A DNA stretch of 10,731 nt from Dehalococcoidales bacterium (GTDB lineage Bacteria > Chloroflexota > Dehalococcoidia > Dehalococcoidales > RBG-16-60-22), in contig DAOWCR010000028.1 of assembly GCA_030639445.1 (NCBI GenBank), positions 1 through 10,731 on the forward strand. The letters run 5' to 3'. Under the pieces are notes generated by a model. The model was not told where the DNA came from. It ran no database searches and was given only the letters and a program-made list of their open reading frames with translations. Position 1 is the stretch's first letter, and each line of letters opens with the position of its first letter. Below, piece after piece: positions 6,590 to 10,731 of this stretch. A program made the translations under genes and the position numbers.

Positions 6590-6618
6590 TTGACGCGTCA
6601 GGGACTCTGTGCTATATT
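6590..6618 (+). promoter_or_regulatory. Sigma70-type promoter of the TIM-barrel isomerase gene
   Basis: The -35 TTGACG (6590-6595) and -10 TATATT (6613-6618) are separated by exactly 17 bases, with an extended -10 TGC at 6610-6612. Transcription would start near 6625, about 40 bases before the ATG at 6666. This suggests the isomerase and perhaps the dehydrogenase genes can be expressed apart from the larA-like gene. Confidence 0.75.
6591..6600 (+). promoter_or_regulatory. Perfect palindrome TGACGCGTCA overlapping the -35 box, candidate operator
   Basis: TGACGCGTCA equals its own reverse complement and covers five of the six -35 bases plus the start of the spacer. A dimeric repressor bound here would block RNA polymerase. 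No regulator gene lies in the window, so the factor is unknown. Confidence 0.5.
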
Positions 6619-6653
6619 TGGACTGGCGGAAGGGTGGGGACGGGGGTATTCTG

Positions 6654-6661
6654 AAAGGAGG
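6654..6661 (+). promoter_or_regulatory. Ribosome binding site that decides the isomerase start
   Basis: AAAGGAGG lies four bases before the ATG at 6666 and favours that codon over the in-frame ATG at 6609. The latter lies inside the proposed promoter, upstream of the predicted transcript start. Confidence 0.8.
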
Positions 6662-6665
6662 CACT

Positions 6666-7562
6666 ATGAAAGACTCATTACATTCTTACATGAAAGTGGG
6701 TATCGTCCACCCGATGGCTTTCCCGGAGGGTGACCTTATTGAAAGCATAAAGAAGATTGCCGAAGACGAGTTTTTCGGCGCCATCGAGATTAAGTCGGTA
6801 CCCGAGGATGCCAGAGATGAAGTAACCAAGATACTGGCGACCAGCAGGTTAGAAGTCGGCTACGTCGGTCAAGCAACACTCCTGGCCGAAAAACTTGACC
6901 TTAATAGCCCGGTGCCACAGCAGCGTGAGGCGGCGGTAACCAAGATGAAAGCGGGGGTGGACGAGGCCTATTCTCTGGATGCCAAAAAGTTTGCCATGCT
7001 CAGCGGGCCGGCGCCACCTCCGGAAAAGTACGAGCAGGGCAGAGAGCTTCTGGCCGATTCCCTGAGCCAGATATGCGCCCACGCTAAAAATAAAGGCAAC
7101 ATCGGTGTCGTCCTGGAAATCTTTGACCGGGATATTGACAAGAAATGCCTCATCGGGCCGACCGAAGATGGAGTACAGGTTGCCCAGACAGTGCGGCGGC
7201 AGCACCCCAATTTTGGCCTGATGGTTGACCTGAGCCACCTGCCGCTGCTGAAAGAGAGCGCCGAGCATGCCCTCCAGACCGCCAAAGACTACCTGACCCA
7301 TGTCCACATCGGCACCTGCATACTGAAAAATAAGAATCACCCGGCCTATGGGGACAACCATCCGCCATTCGGAGCCACCGGCAGCGAAAACGAAGTGAAC
7401 GAAGTAACGCTGTTCCTGAAGGCCTTAATGGATATCGGCTACATTGGTGCCGGTAAACAGAACGTGGTTGCCTTCGAGGTCAAGCCTCTGGAAGGGCAGA
7501 GCTCCGAAGCGGTCGTCGCCGGTGCCAAGCGCACTCTCATGGAGGCCTGGGCCAAACTGTAA
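6666..7562 (+). CDS. Sugar phosphate isomerase/epimerase-like TIM-barrel protein
   Basis: This 298-residue protein has the pattern of xylose-isomerase-like TIM barrels (AP endonuclease 2 superfamily), which use divalent metals to isomerise or epimerise sugars, sugar acids and small 2-hydroxy carbonyl compounds. Barrel strands ending in likely metal or active-site residues are VVLEIFDRD (E151), LMVDLSH (D188, H191), THVHIG (H212, H214) and VAFEVKP (E271). It begins MKDSLHSYMKVGIVHPMAFP, where the first strand is KVGIVH. A distinctive segment after the HVH strand, NKNHPAYGDNHPPFG, is His/Asn-rich and probably lies over the active site. There is no signal peptide. The gene has its own promoter and sits between a LarA-type racemase and glcDEF-like dehydrogenase genes, so its substrate is probably a hydroxy or keto acid of that pathway, for example a hydroxypyruvate-like or sugar-acid intermediate. 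That is inference; the exact reaction is unknown. Confidence 0.85.
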   Translation: MKDSLHSYMKVGIVHPMAFPEGDLIESIKKIAEDEFFGAIEIKSVPEDARDEVTKILATSRLEVGYVGQATLLAEKLDLNSPVPQQREAAVTKMKAGVDEAYSLDAKKFAMLSGPAPPPEKYEQGRELLADSLSQICAHAKNKGNIGVVLEIFDRDIDKKCLIGPTEDGVQVAQTVRRQHPNFGLMVDLSHLPLLKESAEHALQTAKDYLTHVHIGTCILKNKNHPAYGDNHPPFGATGSENEVNEVTLFLKALMDIGYIGAGKQNVVAFEVKPLEGQSSEAVVAGAKRTLMEAWAKL

Positions 7563-7653
7563 GCCGCCGTGGCCGAGATATCCCCGGTGACCTCCCGACA
7601 TCCATCACTATCCCCGACGGGCTTATCAGTATGCAGATGAGGAAAAGCCGGAC

Positions 7654-9072
7654 TTGGTAAAAGAAAGTTTTATTAAAGAACTAGCTAAAATACTCGGGCG
7701 TGAAAACGTCCTGTCGGCCAGGAAAGACCTGCTGGCCTATTCTTATGACTCCACCCCCGAACGGGGAATGCCGGAGGTCATTGTCTTTCCCCGCAGCACC
7801 GCCCAGGTATCGGCGGTGATGAAAGCCGTTCACCGGGAAAAGATACCGGTCGTGCCCCGCGGCGCCGGCACTAACCTGTCCGGCGGCACCATACCCACCA
7901 GCGGGGGGGTCGTCCTCGAGCTAAGCCGGATGAACCGGATTCTGGAGATAGACTCCGCCAACCGCAGAGCGACCGTGGAACCGGGAGTGGTCAACCTGGA
8001 CCTGCAAAACGCGCTGGCGCCGCTGGGCTTTGTTTTCCCACCCGACCCCGCCAGCCAGAAGAGCTCCACCCTGGGAGGGAATGTCGGCGAGAACGCCGGT
8101 GGCCCCCACTGCCTGAAATACGGCGTAACCTCCAAGTATGTCTGCGGGATGGAGATCGTCCTGGCCGACGGTGAAATAGTCGAGCTCGGCGGGAGCGCTG
8201 AGGATACTCCCGGCTATGATTTAAGAGCCCTGCTCATCGGCGCCGAGGGGATACTGGGCATCGTCACCCGGTTAGTGCTGAATATCGTGCCGCTGCCGGA
8301 AACTTCCTGGATACTGCTGGCGGTCTTTGAGACCCTGGAAGACGCCAGCCAGGCCGTTTCCGATATCATCAGCGCCGGCATTATTCCCGGGGCCCTGGAA
8401 CTGATGGACAAGACATCGTGCTGGGTTATCGAACAGAGCATCAGCGCCGGCTACCCGACGGATGCTGAAGGCGTGCTCCTCATTGAGCTTGAGGGGCTGG
8501 GCGATAGTCTGGACCGGCAGGCCAAAGATATCTCGGAGATATGCCGGAAAAACAAGATGCGCGAGCTGCGCCTGGCCAAAACGACGGACGAGAAGGCTGT
8601 CCTGTGGCAGGGCCGCCGCGGATTTTTCGGGGCTGTCGCCAGAATCTGTCCCCAGTACGTGGTCATGGACGGCACCGTACCCCGGAATATGATAGTGCCG
8701 GCACTGCGCAAGGTAGGAGAAGTTGCCGAGAAGTATAAAGTAACCATCGCCAATGTCGCCCACGCCGGCGATGGTAACCTCCACCCGCTGATTCTGTTCG
8801 ATGTTAACAGCGAAAAAGAAAAGAAAGCCGCCAAAGAAGCCGGCAAGGTAATCCTCAAGGTCTGCCTGGACATGGGCGGCACCCTTACCGGGGAACACGG
8901 CATCGGCCTGGAGAAGCTGCCTACCATGAAGGCCATGTTCCGCCCGGCTGACCTGGCCGCCATGCACCGGGTGAAGTCAGTCTTTGACCCCGATAGTATC
9001 TTAAACCCGGGAAAACTGCTTCCCCCCGAAGAAGACGGACCCCACCACGAAGAAAAAGAGGCACCCGCGTGA
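7654..9072 (+). CDS. glcD: FAD-linked 2-hydroxy-acid dehydrogenase subunit, GlcD type
   Basis: This 472-residue protein belongs to the GlcD / D-lactate dehydrogenase FAD family, which oxidises 2-hydroxy acids (glycolate, D-lactate, D-2-hydroxyglutarate) to 2-oxo acids. The PCMH-type FAD domain shows PRGAGTNLSGG (residues 68-78), GGNVGENAGGPHCLKYG and GAEGILGIVTR. The C-terminal FAD-oxidase domain has the metal/substrate histidines in HAGDGNLHP (H370, H377), E414-H415 in TGEHGIGLEK, and the final DPDSILNPGKLLP. All expected active-site residues are present, so this is the catalytic subunit. The start is TTG at 7654, with GAGGA at 7639-7643 ten bases upstream; nearby ATG codons are out of frame. 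The stop overlaps the next gene, showing translational coupling. It is about the usual length for the family. The physiological substrate cannot be told apart from sequence alone; the LarA-type neighbour makes lactate or a related acid attractive. Confidence 0.92.
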   Translation: MVKESFIKELAKILGRENVLSARKDLLAYSYDSTPERGMPEVIVFPRSTAQVSAVMKAVHREKIPVVPRGAGTNLSGGTIPTSGGVVLELSRMNRILEIDSANRRATVEPGVVNLDLQNALAPLGFVFPPDPASQKSSTLGGNVGENAGGPHCLKYGVTSKYVCGMEIVLADGEIVELGGSAEDTPGYDLRALLIGAEGILGIVTRLVLNIVPLPETSWILLAVFETLEDASQAVSDIISAGIIPGALELMDKTSCWVIEQSISAGYPTDAEGVLLIELEGLGDSLDRQAKDISEICRKNKMRELRLAKTTDEKAVLWQGRRGFFGAVARICPQYVVMDGTVPRNMIVPALRKVGEVAEKYKVTIANVAHAGDGNLHPLILFDVNSEKEKKAAKEAGKVILKVCLDMGGTLTGEHGIGLEKLPTMKAMFRPADLAAMHRVKSVFDPDSILNPGKLLPPEEDGPHHEEKEAPA

Positions 9073-10436
9073 TGGATAAGACCGCCTCCCCGGAACAGCC
9101 CGCCCTCGGCCCGCGGCTTGCCGGAATAGTCGGTCCCGAGAACGTGGCGACGGACCGCCAGGTGACGAAAACCTACGAGGTGGACGGGCTGGTGCCCGCA
9201 GCCGTGGTCTTCGCCGCCAACACCGAACAGGTATCGCAGATTGTTAAAGCTGGAAACGAGTCAGGGGCCAGCATTATTCCCTGGGGGAGCGGCTCAAAAC
9301 AGGCGGTCGGCCCCTGCCTCTCCTCGGCGGACATAGTACTCTGCCTGAAACCGATGAACCGGATTATAGAACTCAACACCGGCAATTTTTCGGTAGAGAT
9401 AGGTGCCGGCCTCAGCAACGCGGCACTGCAAAAACAGATGGGCGAACACCGTCTCCTTTTTCCCCTTGACCCGCTTTACCTGGAGACATCCACCATCGGC
9501 GGGGAACTGGCCACCAATGCCAGCGGGCCGCGGCGGGCCGCCTACGGGACCGCCCGCGATATCGTGCTGGGGATAACGGCGGTTACCCCCACCGGAGATA
9601 TCATCCATACCGGCGGCAGGACCATGAAGAATGTGGCCGGGATTGACCTGTGCAAGCTGTACATCGGCTCCTGGGGTACCCTGGGCATCATCACCGAAGC
9701 TGTGCTTAGGCTATTTCCCCTGCCCGAGGTCAGCCGGAGCCTCTGCCTGACCTTCGCCGGCATTGAAGACGCTTTCCGACTCGTCGCCCGGCTCCTGATT
9801 TCACCCTTAACCCCCGGCTCCGTGGAGCTGATAGACGGGGTCGCCGGGCGTAACTCGGCGCCGATTGGCGATTCGCCCCTGGCTGAAGACGAGGTACGGC
9901 TGCTCATTGACATCAGCGGGAACCGGGAAGAAGTCGAGCGGCACTTAAAAGAAATCAGCGCCATGGCCGGGGCGAACCAGGTGCGTCACATCGCTACCCT
10001 TGAAGGCGAGGCCGCCACCCGCGCCTGGAACGCCTACCGCGGGGCACACCAGGCAGTGCTGAGCGCCGCGCCATCGGCTTTCCAGGGAAAGGCTTCCGTG
10101 CCCCTCAGCCGGCAGGCGGATATGTTTAAGGCGATAAAAGAAATCGGCCAGAAATACAGGGTGCCCACAGGTATCCGGGGGCACTGCTATAACGGCATTC
10201 TCTATCCCTACGTGGTCGCCGGAGATGACCACGCCGTTAGTATCATCGGTGACTTGAAAAAAGCCGCCGCCGACCTGGGTGGGTTCTTCATCGTTGAATC
10301 GGCCCCCCTCCCGGTCAGGAAAAGCGCCGGCGCCCTGCCCCGGCGGAGCGACCGCGCCCTGATGAAGCGACTGAAAACAGAGTTTGACCCCAACAACATC
10401 CTCAACCCGGGGAAACTGGGAGAAGGCGCAGACTGA
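9069..10436 (+). CDS. FAD-binding oxidoreductase, GlcE-like subunit with degenerate catalytic motifs
   Basis: This 455-residue protein has a full FAD-binding domain: PWGSGSK (residues 71-77), GGELATNASGPRRAAYG, then GGRTMKNVAGIDLCKLYIGSWGTLGIITE, whose MKNVAG-D pattern is characteristic of GlcE. Unlike the short E. coli GlcE (about 350 residues as I recall), it retains a complete C-terminal lobe ending FDPNNILNPGKL. In that lobe the GlcD motif HAGDGNLHP is HCYNGILYP (first His kept at 372, second replaced by Tyr), and GEHGIG is VESAPL (Glu kept at 410, His replaced by Ser). It is therefore probably not an independent 2-hydroxy-acid dehydrogenase but an electron-relaying FAD subunit of a GlcDEF complex. 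The start is GTG at 9069 or ATG at 9072; AGAGG at 9057-9061 serves either, and both overlap the glcD stop. The next gene begins two bases after its stop, so the three genes form one unit. Confidence 0.88.
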   Translation: MMDKTASPEQPALGPRLAGIVGPENVATDRQVTKTYEVDGLVPAAVVFAANTEQVSQIVKAGNESGASIIPWGSGSKQAVGPCLSSADIVLCLKPMNRIIELNTGNFSVEIGAGLSNAALQKQMGEHRLLFPLDPLYLETSTIGGELATNASGPRRAAYGTARDIVLGITAVTPTGDIIHTGGRTMKNVAGIDLCKLYIGSWGTLGIITEAVLRLFPLPEVSRSLCLTFAGIEDAFRLVARLLISPLTPGSVELIDGVAGRNSAPIGDSPLAEDEVRLLIDISGNREEVERHLKEISAMAGANQVRHIATLEGEAATRAWNAYRGAHQAVLSAAPSAFQGKASVPLSRQADMFKAIKEIGQKYRVPTGIRGHCYNGILYPYVVAGDDHAVSIIGDLKKAAADLGGFFIVESAPLPVRKSAGALPRRSDRALMKRLKTEFDPNNILNPGKLGEGAD

Positions 10437-10438
10437 GC

Positions 10439-10731
10439 ATGCCGGTAGCCAAAGATATCGCGGAAGCGTTGCAGAAGTGCAATAAATGCGGGTTTTGCCT
10501 GGCCGGCTGCCCGATTTACAAGGTTACCGGTGTGGAGTGGGAAAGCGCCCGAGGACGCATTGAACTGGTGCGCAGTGCCCTGCTCGACCACCAGTTGGAG
10601 CTCGGCGAGATAAAAGACCCCATCGACAACTGCCTGACCTGCAATAACTGTGTGCCGCACTGCCCGGCGGGACTGACCACCGGGGAGATTATCTTTTACG
10701 CCCGGGAGGAGATGCTCAAGCAGCAGGGAGA
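10439..10731 (+). CDS. glcF: GlcF-type Fe-S subunit of 2-hydroxy-acid dehydrogenase, 3'-truncated
   Basis: The frame opens at ATG 10439, two bases after the previous stop, and runs off the end of the window with 97 codons visible. Two ferredoxin motifs stand out: C14-x2-C17-x2-C20-x3-C24-P (CNKCGFCLAGCPIY) and C65-x2-C68-x2-C71-x3-C75-P (CLTCNNCVPHCPAG). Between them lies SARGRIELVRSALL, typical of GlcF and related LutA/GlpC-like subunits. Full GlcF proteins are about 400 residues and carry CCG domains in the missing part. It would pass electrons from the FAD subunits to a membrane quinone or other acceptor. The gene order glcD, glcE-like, glcF matches the glycolate oxidase operon layout. Confidence 0.88.
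   Translation, partial: MPVAKDIAEALQKCNKCGFCLAGCPIYKVTGVEWESARGRIELVRSALLDHQLELGEIKDPIDNCLTCNNCVPHCPAGLTTGEIIFYAREEMLKQQG

Noticed and set aside
6609..6665. In-frame ATG at 6609 as the isomerase start
   Set aside because: It overlaps the proposed -10 region and has no ribosome site, while AAAGGAGG precedes the ATG at 6666.
7563..7653. Possible small gene, promoter or terminator between the isomerase and glcD
   Set aside because: Apart from the glcD ribosome site at 7639-7643, I see no convincing coding frame, stem-loop with T-run, or -35/-10 pair in these 91 bases.

Overview
The window looks like part of an anaerobic bacterial chromosome. It is GC-rich and densely coded on the plus strand only, with strong AAGGAGG-type ribosome binding sites and several TTG/GTG starts. 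The gene content (a tungsten/molybdenum aldehyde ferredoxin oxidoreductase family enzyme, ferredoxin-like proteins, a LarA-type nickel enzyme and a Glc-type flavin/Fe-S dehydrogenase) is typical of strict anaerobes such as Dehalococcoidia-like Chloroflexota, Desulfobacterota or syntrophic Firmicutes. I cannot decide among these from sequence alone, and no rRNA, tRNA, mobile element or CRISPR array is visible.

Region 1 (1-5203) is one apparent operon. It starts with the 3' part of an AOR-family oxidoreductase (1-1710). Then come a ferredoxin-domain protein (Fd1, 1736-2452), two tandem paralogues of an unrecognised ~205-residue family, here called X (X1 2468-3085, X2 3125-3742), a second copy of the ferredoxin-domain protein (Fd2, 3780-4511) and a third X paralogue (X3, 4508-5131). 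A strong intrinsic terminator at 5171-5202 closes the unit. The Fd and X genes look like an amplified Fd-X cassette (Fd-X-X-Fd-X). The X proteins share an invariant N-terminal MTH-LHR-GT element and conserved Cys/His positions (EC, HT, TTMCGH, CxCG-FNP). This AOR/Fd/X cluster is the best candidate in the window for an undescribed system. It plausibly forms a multi-subunit redox complex or electron-transfer module around the tungsten or molybdenum enzyme, but that is inference.

Region 2 (5204-10731) appears to handle 2-hydroxy acids. A LarA-type nickel-pincer racemase/epimerase (5297-6559) retains the key residues at the right spacing. A TIM-barrel sugar-phosphate isomerase/epimerase-like protein (6666-7562) follows and has its own textbook sigma70-type promoter carrying a perfect palindrome. 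Last comes a GlcD/GlcE-like/GlcF-like set (7654 to the window end): a full catalytic FAD subunit, a second FAD subunit whose active-site histidines are partly lost, and the start of a two-cluster Fe-S subunit. Together these could interconvert 2-hydroxy-acid stereoisomers and oxidise one of them to the 2-oxo acid, passing electrons to the Fe-S subunit. The substrate (lactate, glycolate, a sugar acid or another) cannot be read from the sequence.
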